Assembly (NCBI GenBank): GCA_030152105.1
Contig: JASLIH010000356.1
Span: 1 to 11,047 of the forward strand
Length of the DNA stretch: 11,047 bases
Source of the DNA: Actinomycetes bacterium
Lineage (GTDB): Bacteria; Actinomycetota; CALGFH01
Direction: 5' to 3'
The notes beneath the pieces are model-generated. The model had not been told where the DNA came from. It was given only the letters and a program-made list of their open reading frames with translations, and ran no database searches. Position numbers and translations under genes: made by a program. The first letter of the stretch is position 1; each line of letters begins with the position of its first letter. Below, in pieces: positions 1 to 6,103 of the stretch.

Positions 1-50
1 GCCAGGGCCAGGCCTACCGGTACCCGCTGACCATGCGGCTGGTTCGCTGA
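1..50 (+). CDS. 3' end of an unidentified CDS (partial)
   Basis: Frame 3 reads QGQAYRYPLTMRLVR and stops with TGA at 48-50. Fourteen of its 15 sense codons end in G or C, matching the codon bias of the secure genes in this window, while the other two + frames look less coding-like. A strong hairpin starts nine bases after the stop, as expected after a gene end. Fifteen residues are too few to assign a family. The gene would converge on the secreted barrel protein at 167-676. The call rests on codon bias and the hairpin alone. Confidence 0.4.
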   Translation, partial: QGQAYRYPLTMRLVR

Positions 51-59
51 TGTAGCCAA

Positions 60-101
60 GCCCAGCGTGCCCGGCCGATCGCGGCCGTCAGCACGCTGGG
101 C
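60..101 (+). terminator. Terminator-like hairpin after the partial + strand gene
   Basis: A perfect 11-bp inverted repeat (GCCCAGCGTGC at 60-70, GCACGCTGGGC at 91-101) encloses a second 6-bp stem (CGGCCG at 72-77 and 82-87) with an ATCG loop, giving one long, nearly continuous stem. It lies in the convergent gap between the + strand gene end at 50 and the - strand gene end at 167. There is no clear T-tract on either side, which is common for intrinsic terminators in high-GC genomes. By symmetry it could stop transcription from both sides. Confidence 0.6.
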
Positions 102-114
102 CTGCCTGTCGAGG

Positions 115-139
115 AGGTAGGGGGTACCGCCCCAGACCT
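115..139 (-). terminator. Possible second hairpin downstream of the secreted barrel gene
   Basis: AGGT (115-118) pairs with ACCT (136-139), and GGGG (121-124) with CCCC (130-133). They are separated by a symmetric AG/AG internal loop and close on a 5-base loop. It sits 28 bases past the stop of the - strand gene that ends at 167, so it could be that gene's terminator. The stem is short, has no T-tract, and its G-runs may arise by chance in this GC-rich DNA. Confidence 0.3.
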
Positions 140-166
140 GCCCGCAGCGCCTGACCAACGAAGCTG

Positions 167-676
167 TCAGAACTGCAGGTGGAACGTCAGCTCGACCTGG
201 GGCTGGGTCGGCGTCGAGATGTCGCGAGAGACCACTTGTCCGCCTGCGCCCTGATACCGGCCCGATCCACCGGTGATCGGCAGCGTGAAGTTCAGCGACC
301 GGTTGACGATCGTGCCCTGGGTGGTGATCTGTCCACCGGGAAGGATGGAGGTCGTGGGGCACTGGGCCTCGACCCTGTCCGCGTTGGCCGTGGACACAAA
401 GGTGCAGACCACACCGATCCGACCCACCTGCTGGCCGTTCCGGAGGAGGTTGCCCGAGAACACGACCTCGTCACCAAGGCTGAAGCCCGGCGCGCCGACG
501 TCGATGTTGGCGTCAAACTCGGTGAACCTAGCAATCACGCGGATTGTCTGCTGCTTGTCGGATGAGGTCGACGCAGCCCCCTGACTCGATCCCAGAGCTG
601 GGCTGACAGCTCCGACCACCAGGGCCATGACCGCGATGACCGCGCCAAGGATTCCCAGGCGCTTCGCCTTCCCCAT
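167..676 (-). CDS. Secreted allene-oxide-cyclase/dirigent-like barrel protein
   Basis: This encodes 169 aa. Residues 1-29 form a typical export signal: a basic start (MGKAKR), a long hydrophobic core and a small-residue cleavage region near 29-35. The mature part resembles the barrel shared by allene oxide cyclases and dirigent proteins: FSLGDEVVFSGNL (65-77), a central strand ending in VVCTFV, CPTTSILPGGQITTQG (106-121), then the diagnostic LPITGGSGRYQGAGGQV (132-148). Cys91 and Cys106 are its only cysteines and could form a disulfide outside the cell. The start at 676 is set by GAGGAGG five bases upstream. The gene is last on this strand, 192 bases after the thioredoxin-like gene, and that leader can form alternative hairpins. 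Enzymatic activity is not established for most bacterial members, so the fold assignment is firmer than any reaction. Confidence 0.82.
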   Translation of the reverse strand: MGKAKRLGILGAVIAVMALVVGAVSPALGSSQGAASTSSDKQQTIRVIARFTEFDANIDVGAPGFSLGDEVVFSGNLLRNGQQVGRIGVVCTFVSTANADRVEAQCPTTSILPGGQITTQGTIVNRSLNFTLPITGGSGRYQGAGGQVVSRDISTPTQPQVELTFHLQF

Positions 677-690
677 GATTCCTCCTCGCC

Positions 691-760
691 GGCCATTCGC
701 GTGATGGCCCGTTGCGGCAGTCCTACACCGTGACGTTTGGTCCTATGAATGGCCTGCCAT
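691..760 (-). promoter_or_regulatory. Leader with alternative hairpins and a 5-codon ORF
   Basis: On the - strand, an AAGGAGG ribosome site (767-773) precedes ATG at 760 and a 5-codon ORF, MAGHS-stop (743-760). Four short segments can pair in exclusive ways: ATGGC with GCCAT inside the mini-ORF (749-760); GGCCATTC within the mini-ORF (747-754) with GAATGGCC (691-698), an 8-bp perfect match; or GGCCAT (704-709) with ATGGCC (691-696) just upstream of the GAGGAGG of the secreted barrel gene. The sequence GTCCTA also recurs exactly 20 bases apart on the + strand (720-725, 740-745). The pairings are seen in the sequence; a role in attenuation or translation control is inferred. Confidence 0.35.
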
Positions 761-868
761 GACCCTTCCTCCTTCAACCCCTCGGTGCGTGAACCATGCG
801 TAATCCGGCAATCACGGCGCAGTGTTCAGCCGCACGGCACAGGTCTCCTTTCGTTTCGCCAAACCCTC

Positions 869-1924
869 CTAGCCGAACGTGAAGGCGTAGGCCTGGACGC
901 CGGGGTCCAGGAAGGTGATCTGGAAGGTGCGCTCGGTGATGGGGCCGGGCTGGCGAATCAGCTGATACAGCCGCGGGTGGGTGACCGTCCCGCCGCCCGC
1001 CTCGTCGACATCGGTGCCGTGGGCGGCCCCCGGCGGCTGCCCGTCCAGCAGCACCCGGAACCGTACCGGAGTCCCCCGTGCCGGCGGTCCCATGACCAGG
1101 TGCAGGTCGCGGGCGTGGAACCGGTAGACGATCCCCCCATCAGGGGCATTCAGCACGATGGCCGGGCGCTTGACCGTCCAGGCACCAGCAAGGGCCCACT
1201 GGTTGAGCCGCAACCGTCCCGGGACGGCATAGACCTGCGGGGTGTCCAACACCGCGCCATCGGGAGAGGCGAAGTGCTCGGTGCGCGCGTATCCGAGGTA
1301 GTTCTCCGGCGACCACAAGCTGTCCCAGTCGGCGGCCACCTCCACCCCATCAGGGTCGACCACCACCAGGTCCTGGCTGATCACCTCGGCACCGGCCTCC
1401 ACGAGCAGCTGCTGCGCGATCATCTCGGACTGCTGGTAGCCGCCCTCGCCGAACTGATGGTGGCGGATCTGGCCCTGGGCGTCGACGAGGTACAGCGCCG
1501 GCCAGTAGTGGTTGTCGAACGCGGTCCAGATGGCGTAGTCGTTGTCGACCGCGACCGGGTAGTCGACCCCCAGGTCCTTGACGGCTCGGCGGACGTTTTC
1601 GAGGTCGTGCTCGACGTCGAACTCCGGGGTGTGCACCCCGAGCACCACCAGCCCCTGATCGCGGTACTTGTCGGCCCAGGCGCGCAGGTAGGGCAGGGTG
1701 CGCAGCCAGTTGATGCAGGTGTAGGTCCAGAAGTCGACCAGCACGACGCTGCCGCGCAGCCCGGCGGGCGTCAGTGGCGGCGAGTTGAGCCACTCGGTCG
1801 CGCCGCCCAGGGACGGCAACGACCCTTCAACCGGCAACTGGACCGCCGCCGGGTGGGTGGTGGTGCGGAACAGCCGGTCGGCGCTCCTGAGGACGGTCCT
1901 CCATGGGGTTGCCTCCTGGTCCAT
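869..1924 (-). CDS. DipZ-like thioredoxin-fold protein with C-terminal beta domain
   Basis: This encodes 351 aa. Residues about 32-178 match a TlpA/DipZ-type thioredoxin fold: VVLVDFWTYTCINW (60-73), GLVVLGVHTPEF (91-102) and the WPALYLVD strand (141-148), whose Pro142 fits the cis-proline position. Residues about 190-351 resemble the beta-rich, carbohydrate-binding-like module that follows the thioredoxin domain in mycobacterial DipZ. The membrane CcdA part of DipZ is absent and no signal peptide is visible, so it is probably cytoplasmic. The usual CxxC is Cys70-Ile-Asn-Trp73, and Cys70 is the only cysteine in the protein, so a classic intramolecular dithiol reaction is impossible. A one-cysteine peroxidase, glutathionylation-type or structural role is conceivable. 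Start 1924 has AAGGAG six bases upstream, and that site abuts the stop of the preceding hydrolase (11-base gap), so it is the last gene of the hydrolase run. Confidence 0.85.
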   Translation of the reverse strand: MDQEATPWRTVLRSADRLFRTTTHPAAVQLPVEGSLPSLGGATEWLNSPPLTPAGLRGSVVLVDFWTYTCINWLRTLPYLRAWADKYRDQGLVVLGVHTPEFDVEHDLENVRRAVKDLGVDYPVAVDNDYAIWTAFDNHYWPALYLVDAQGQIRHHQFGEGGYQQSEMIAQQLLVEAGAEVISQDLVVVDPDGVEVAADWDSLWSPENYLGYARTEHFASPDGAVLDTPQVYAVPGRLRLNQWALAGAWTVKRPAIVLNAPDGGIVYRFHARDLHLVMGPPARGTPVRFRVLLDGQPPGAAHGTDVDEAGGGTVTHPRLYQLIRQPGPITERTFQITFLDPGVQAYAFTFG

Positions 1925-1935
1925 CTGGCGCTCCT

Positions 1936-2862
1936 TCAGTAGCCATCGACCTCGACGACGGCCTCGGCGAAGGCCTGGGGCGCCTCCTGGGGCAGGTTGT
2001 GCCCGACACCACCCCCGATGATCCGATGCGCATACTTGCCCGAGAACTTGTTGGCATAGGAGCTGCTGTCCGGGTGCGGGGCACCGTTGGCATCACCTTC
2101 AAGGGTGATCGTGGGCACGGTGATGACCGGACCGCCGGCAAGCCGCTTCTCCAGATCATCCAATTCTGGCTCGCCTTCAGCCAATCCCAGCCGCCAGCGG
2201 TAATTATGGATCACGATGCTGACATGATCCGGGTTGTCCAACGATGCCGCGCTGCGATCGAACGTCGCGTCGTCGAAATCCCAGTTTGGAGAAGCTAGCT
2301 GCCAGATGAGCCTTGCAAAATCATTTCGATATTTGTCGTAGCCGGCCCGGCCACGCTCAGTGGCGAAATAGTATTGGTACCACCATTGGAGCTCGGCCGC
2401 TGGCGGCAACGGCAGCTTGTTGGCTTCAGGGCTGCCGATCAGATACCCACTCACCGACACCATGGCCTGGCAGCGCTCGGGCCACAGCGCTGCGATGACG
2501 TTGGCGGCCCGCGCCCCCCAATCGAAACCCGCGATGATCGCCTGCTCGATCTCGAGCGCATCCATCAACGCGACGGCGTCGACCGCGAGCGCCGACTGCT
2601 GGCCGTTTCGGAACGTCTCGCCTGAGCGGAACCGTGTCGTGCCGTAGCCCCGCAGGTGCGGCACGACGACCCGGTAGCCCGCCGCCGCCAGCATCGGCGT
2701 GACCTCGACGTAGCTGTGGATGTCGTAGGGCCAGCCGTGCAGCAGCAGCACCACGGGACCGCCGGCCGGGCCGGCCTCGGCGTAGCCAACATCCAAGACG
2801 CCGGCGTCGACCTGCTTCAGGGGGCCGAACGATCCGGTCGTCGCCGGTGGGTTCGTGCTCAT
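1936..2862 (-). CDS. Alpha/beta hydrolase, epoxide hydrolase/dehalogenase-like
   Basis: This encodes 308 aa of the alpha/beta-hydrolase fold. HGWPYD (42-47) gives the oxyanion-hole HGxP motif typical of epoxide hydrolases. The nucleophile elbow is GFDWGA (112-117) with Asp114, pointing to epoxide hydrolase or haloalkane/haloacid dehalogenase chemistry through an ester intermediate rather than a Ser esterase. Asp257 (LEGDANG) and His288 (GVGHNLP) complete a plausible triad. The cap segment (about 140-220) holds the Tyr-rich WWYQYYFATERG, where ring-activating tyrosines may lie. I chose 2862 because AGGAG lies six bases upstream and the protein then starts just before the first strand. An in-frame ATG at 2910 would add 16 residues but overlaps the previous gene and lacks a good ribosome site. 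Part of the gene (about 2160-2360) is visibly less GC-rich than its neighbours. The substrate is unknown. Confidence 0.87.
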   Translation of the reverse strand: MSTNPPATTGSFGPLKQVDAGVLDVGYAEAGPAGGPVVLLLHGWPYDIHSYVEVTPMLAAAGYRVVVPHLRGYGTTRFRSGETFRNGQQSALAVDAVALMDALEIEQAIIAGFDWGARAANVIAALWPERCQAMVSVSGYLIGSPEANKLPLPPAAELQWWYQYYFATERGRAGYDKYRNDFARLIWQLASPNWDFDDATFDRSAASLDNPDHVSIVIHNYRWRLGLAEGEPELDDLEKRLAGGPVITVPTITLEGDANGAPHPDSSSYANKFSGKYAHRIIGGGVGHNLPQEAPQAFAEAVVEVDGY

Positions 2863-2896
2863 CGCCGTCTCCTGGTCGGGGAGGAGGTGCATCGGC

Positions 2897-3640
2897 TCAA
2901 CTGACGGCATGGACCGCCTTCAGGATCAGGTCGGCCACCACCTGCGGCTGGGAGACCATGATCACGTGGGAGCCCTCGACCTCGAGGATGTCGGCGCCCG
3001 CCCGCTGGGCCATGGAGCGGACGACGTCGCTGCCGGCGGCCTTGTCGCCGGTGGCGACGACCGCCCAGGACGGGAGCATCTTCCAGGCGGGCGGGCCGGA
3101 CACATCGGTGAAGGCCGAGGCGGCGACGGGCCGCTGGGTGGCGGCCATCACCGCGGTCTGCTCGGTGGGCAGGTCGGCGGCGAACGCCTCGCGGAACAGG
3201 GCGGGGTCGATGGCGAACTCTGTCGCCGTCTCGGTGCCCTGGCCTGTCGGGTACTGGCGCTGGACCAGGGCCGAGTTGAGGACGCTGTCCTTGGAGCTTG
3301 CCTCGACGTCTCCCAGGCGTTCGCCTTCGTCGGGGGCGAAGGCGGCGACAAAGACCAGGCCGACGACGCCGGTGGCGGCGGCGTTGGTGATCACCGCGCC
3401 GCCGTAGGAGTGGCCGACCAGCAGCACGGGGCCGTCGAGCTGGTTGACCACGCTGGCCAGGTAGGCGGAATCGGTGGCCACGCCGCGCAGGGGGTTGGCC
3501 GGGGCGACGACGGTGCAGCCTTGCTGCTGGAGCCGCTCGATGACGCCGTTCCAGCTTGAGGCGTCGGCGAAGGCTCCGTGCACCAGCACGACCGTGGGCT
3601 GCAGGCCAGGTTGCGCGGAGGGCTGGGCAGTGGCGGTCAT
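2897..3640 (-). CDS. Alpha/beta hydrolase, Ser-nucleophile esterase-like
   Basis: This encodes 247 aa, a compact alpha/beta hydrolase with almost no cap, resembling bacterial relatives of plant methyl-salicylate/hydroxynitrile-lyase-type esterases. VVLVHGAFADASSW (17-30) forms the oxyanion region and the nucleophile elbow is GHSYGG (76-81) with Ser78. Asp199 (ATGDKA) and His225 (EGSHVIMVSQP) fit the acid and base. Unlike the other three hydrolases here it has Ser rather than Asp as nucleophile, so ester or thioester cleavage is likelier than epoxide opening. Its ATG overlaps the upstream gene's stop as ATGA (3637-3640), which implies translational coupling; a GGAG lies about seven bases before the ATG. 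The next gene starts 34 bases after its stop. The natural substrate cannot be read from sequence. Confidence 0.88.
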   Translation of the reverse strand: MTATAQPSAQPGLQPTVVLVHGAFADASSWNGVIERLQQQGCTVVAPANPLRGVATDSAYLASVVNQLDGPVLLVGHSYGGAVITNAAATGVVGLVFVAAFAPDEGERLGDVEASSKDSVLNSALVQRQYPTGQGTETATEFAIDPALFREAFAADLPTEQTAVMAATQRPVAASAFTDVSGPPAWKMLPSWAVVATGDKAAGSDVVRSMAQRAGADILEVEGSHVIMVSQPQVVADLILKAVHAVS

Positions 3641-4581
3641 GCGGGAGCTCCAATGCGGTAGGGGGCCAGGAACGCGGTCAGGGCGGCCAGCAGCTCCTCT
3701 GGCGCCTGCTCGGCCACCCAGTGGCCGCAGTCGGCGATGACCAGGCTCTGCACGTTGTCGGCGACCAGCTGCATCGTGTCCGCGACCATGGCACCGGAGC
3801 TTTCCGCCCCGCCGATGGCCAGCACCGGCAAGCTCAGCCGCCGGGCCTTGCGCTGCTCGTTCTGGGCGATGGTGGTGGGGAACGCGCGATACACCTGGAA
3901 GCTGCCGTGCAGGGCTTGGGGGTCGGCGGCGAGGAGGTCGATGTAGTAGCTGACCGTGGCGTCGGGCAGCTTGTTGGTCCCGGCCGAGGCGTCGTATTCC
4001 GCGCCGAAGAAGATGGCTTCCCGTCCCCTGACGAGCTCCTCGTTCACCTCGGCGGGGAGCTGGTTGAAGGTGAGGTGCCAGAGCCGGGCGTTGAGTGGCG
4101 GGGGCAGGAGCAGGGGCGGTGAGGGCGTCACGCCTGGTAGCGGGGCCTCCCCGACAACCAGGCGCTCCAGCCGATCGGGGTGGTCCGCGGCCAGGGCATA
4201 GGCGATCGGCATCCCGGTGTCGAAGCCGACCAGGGCGAAGCGCCGGTGGCCGAGGGTCTCCATGAGCGCGACCAGGTCACCCGCGATGGTGCCGGTGTCG
4301 TAGCCGTCCTCGGGTTTGTCCGACAGCCCGATGCCGCGCTGGTCGACCGCGACGACCTGGAAGTCGCGGGCCAGGGCGGGCATCACCATGCGGTACTGGT
4401 ACCAGGTCTGGGGCCAGCCGTGGACCAGCAGCAGCGGCGGGCCGTCACCCCCGGTGACGGCGTGCAGGCGCAGCTCACCGGTGTCGACATAGCGGCTGGT
4501 GAAGGTGTCGGTGAACCCTTCCGGAAGGTTCGGCGCCCCCGAGACCGAGCCGGGGCCCTCCGGCGTGGGACCTGAGCTCAT
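3637..4581 (-). CDS. Alpha/beta hydrolase, epoxide-hydrolase-like
   Basis: This encodes 314 aa. LLVHGWPQTWYQYR (51-64) is the classic soluble epoxide hydrolase/fluoroacetate dehalogenase oxyanion motif, and DQRGIGLSDKP (80-90) is the typical following strand and loop. The nucleophile elbow is GFDTGM (119-124) with Asp121, and the base is His287 in DCGHWVAEQAPEEL. SYYIDLL (211-217) in the cap carries paired tyrosines that could activate an epoxide. The catalytic acid is less clear: where many relatives have Asp after the sixth strand this protein reads AIGGAESSG, so Glu260 is the best candidate. ATG 4581 has AAAGGAG six bases upstream. The gene follows the microsomal-type epoxide hydrolase by 21 bases and overlaps the next esterase by four. 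About 20 extra residues precede the usual start of the family; no signal peptide is seen. Confidence 0.88.
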   Translation of the reverse strand: MSSGPTPEGPGSVSGAPNLPEGFTDTFTSRYVDTGELRLHAVTGGDGPPLLLVHGWPQTWYQYRMVMPALARDFQVVAVDQRGIGLSDKPEDGYDTGTIAGDLVALMETLGHRRFALVGFDTGMPIAYALAADHPDRLERLVVGEAPLPGVTPSPPLLLPPPLNARLWHLTFNQLPAEVNEELVRGREAIFFGAEYDASAGTNKLPDATVSYYIDLLAADPQALHGSFQVYRAFPTTIAQNEQRKARRLSLPVLAIGGAESSGAMVADTMQLVADNVQSLVIADCGHWVAEQAPEELLAALTAFLAPYRIGAPA

Positions 4582-4602
4582 GAGAAGCTCCTTTCGGAAG
4601 AC

Positions 4603-5847
4603 CTACCGGAGTGACCGGAACGCGGCCCGGATCTCTTCGGCGAACAGCTGCGGCTGTTCCCAGGCGGCGAAGTGGCCGCCTCGGTCGAGCCGGTTGTAGT
4701 GGATGAGGTTGTCCGGGTACGCGCGCTCGGCCCAGCTCCGCGGAGCCTGGTACAGCTCGTCGGGGAACACGCTGATGGCGAACGGGATGGTGATGGCCTT
4801 GGCGTCGAAGAAGTCCGCCTTGTTCTCCCAATAGAGGCGAGCCGCCGAGACCCCGGTGTTGGTCAGCCAGTAGAGCGTGATGTTGTCGAGGAGGTCGTCT
4901 CGCGTGAGGTCGCTCTGGAGCGTCCCCTCGAGGACCCTCTTGACCAGGCCGGGCTGACCGGTCCCGTCGCCGTGGTCGAGCATGAAGGCGGCGAGATCGA
5001 CCGGCGAGTCGGCCAGCCCGTACATCGTCTGGGGGCGGGTCGCCATGATGTTCGCGTAGGCCACGTGCTTGGCGTAGAAGGTGCGCAGCTGCTCGTACGC
5101 GGTTCGCTCCTCCTCCGAGAGGCCCGACGGCGGCGGGTCGCCGGTCTCGAAGCCTTTGACGACCTCTGGGGGGGCGGTGCCGGGCATGTTGGAGTGGATG
5201 CCGAGCAGCCCCGGAGCCGCCTGGATGCCCATGGCCTGGGTCACGGCCGCGCCCCAGTCGCCGCCCTGGGCCACGAACTCGCTGTAGCCGAGGCGGTTCA
5301 TCAGCACGACCCAGGCGCGCGCGATCCGCACCGGGTCCCAGCCGGTGGCGGTCGGCTTGGCCGAGAACCCGTGCCCCGGCAGCGAGGGGATCACCACATC
5401 GAACGCGTCCGCCTCGCTGGCGCCGTGCGAGGTCGGGTCGGTGAGGGGCCCGATGATCTTCAGCTGCTCGATGATCGAGCCGGGCCAGCCGTGGGTGACG
5501 ATCAGCGGCAGGGCGTGCTCGTGCCGGGACTTCACGTGGAGGAAGTGGATGTCGAGGCCGTCGATCTCGGTCGTGAACTGCGGCAGCGCGTTCAGCTTGG
5601 CCTCGACGTTGCGCCAGTCGTGCTCGGTCGCCCAGTAGCGGGCGAGCTCCTGCATGGTCGCCAGTGGCACGCCCTGGGAGTCATCGTCGACCGGCTCGCG
5701 CTCGGGCCAGCGGGTCGCATCGATCCGCCGGCGCAGATCGGCCAGGTCCTGGTCGGGGACGCTGACCTGGAAGGGACGGATGGTGGGGTCCTGGGTCGCT
5801 GCGCCTGGCTCGGCCGGACGCGGGCCGGCGGTGGTGCTCTCCGACAT
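4603..5847 (-). CDS. Microsomal-type epoxide hydrolase (EHN domain plus alpha/beta hydrolase)
   Basis: This encodes 414 aa. The N-terminal EHN domain (about 22-130) begins [20 protein letters not shown] and includes TRWPE, the signature of the microsomal epoxide hydrolase/juvenile-hormone hydrolase group. HGWPGS (119-124) forms the oxyanion hole and GGDWGA (195-200) the elbow with nucleophile Asp197. Glu364 in [12 protein letters not shown] lines up with the charge-relay Glu of mammalian EPHX1, and His392 lies in [11 protein letters not shown]. Tyr339 (LYWEN) is a candidate ring-activating tyrosine. The reaction would be hydrolysis of an epoxide to a diol. No membrane anchor is present, so it should be soluble. 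The start at 5847 has GAGGGGG about seven bases upstream. A reading frame extends 34 codons further, but that stretch is Arg-rich and not family-like. It is the first gene of the hydrolase run. Confidence 0.9.
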   Translation of the reverse strand: MSESTTAGPRPAEPGAATQDPTIRPFQVSVPDQDLADLRRRIDATRWPEREPVDDDSQGVPLATMQELARYWATEHDWRNVEAKLNALPQFTTEIDGLDIHFLHVKSRHEHALPLIVTHGWPGSIIEQLKIIGPLTDPTSHGASEADAFDVVIPSLPGHGFSAKPTATGWDPVRIARAWVVLMNRLGYSEFVAQGGDWGAAVTQAMGIQAAPGLLGIHSNMPGTAPPEVVKGFETGDPPPSGLSEEERTAYEQLRTFYAKHVAYANIMATRPQTMYGLADSPVDLAAFMLDHGDGTGQPGLVKRVLEGTLQSDLTRDDLLDNITLYWLTNTGVSAARLYWENKADFFDAKAITIPFAISVFPDELYQAPRSWAERAYPDNLIHYNRLDRGGHFAAWEQPQLFAEEIRAAFRSLR

Positions 5848-6103
5848 TGCTGTTCCCCCTCGTCGGGACAGAGACAACCGACAGGCGCCCCTCGGTCGTC
5901 CGGAACCCCGTCGTGATCGCGGTGCCGACAGGTGCCGGCGGCCCGCCAAGTGTCGTTGGCGCCGGCCGGCGTTCGCATCCGCCAGTGGCCAGCGCGACTG
6001 GCCAGTCGCGGCCCGGCGGGCTACCTCGGCTTGGCGCTGGGGCGAGTCGCTGGCCGGCGCCTGCTGGCGTGAGCTCGCTGATGAGGGACCGCAGATGAAC
6101 GGC
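5848..6103 (-). promoter_or_regulatory. Gap upstream of the hydrolase operon, with repeats and palindromes
   Basis: These 256 bases separate the site-2 protease stop from the first hydrolase gene and contain no convincing small gene. A 12-base direct repeat, CCGACAGGYGCC, occurs at 5878-5889 and 5925-5936 (11 of 12 identical), and the second copy is itself embedded in GGTGCC-GACA-GGTGCC. A perfect 12-bp palindrome CGCCGGCCGGCG is at 5960-5971. TGGCCAG/CTGGCCA (5986-5992 and 5998-6004) forms a 7-bp hairpin that overlaps the palindrome ACTGGCCAGT (5997-6006). The nearer repeats are placed like operators for the hydrolase operon, and the farther hairpin could end protease transcription. I cannot identify a clear -35/-10 pair. 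Confidence 0.4.

Noticed and set aside
677..868. Terminator after the thioredoxin-like gene
   Set aside because: I found only short weak stems near the stop, so it remains open whether the hydrolase transcript reads through into the secreted barrel gene.
2863..2910. Upstream ATG at 2910 for the second epoxide-hydrolase-like gene
   Set aside because: It overlaps the preceding gene by 14 bases without a good ribosome site, whereas ATG 2862 has AGGAG at six bases.
5848..5949. 34-residue N-terminal extension of the epoxide hydrolase
   Set aside because: The extension is Arg/Ser/Gly-rich, is not family-like, and the ATG at 5847 has a good ribosome site and the expected distance to the EHN domain.
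5592..5978. 128-codon - strand frame overlapping the start of the microsomal-type epoxide hydrolase
   Set aside because: It is out of frame with the EHN domain, which clearly begins at 5847, has poor third-position bias upstream of the overlap, and shows no recognisable domain.
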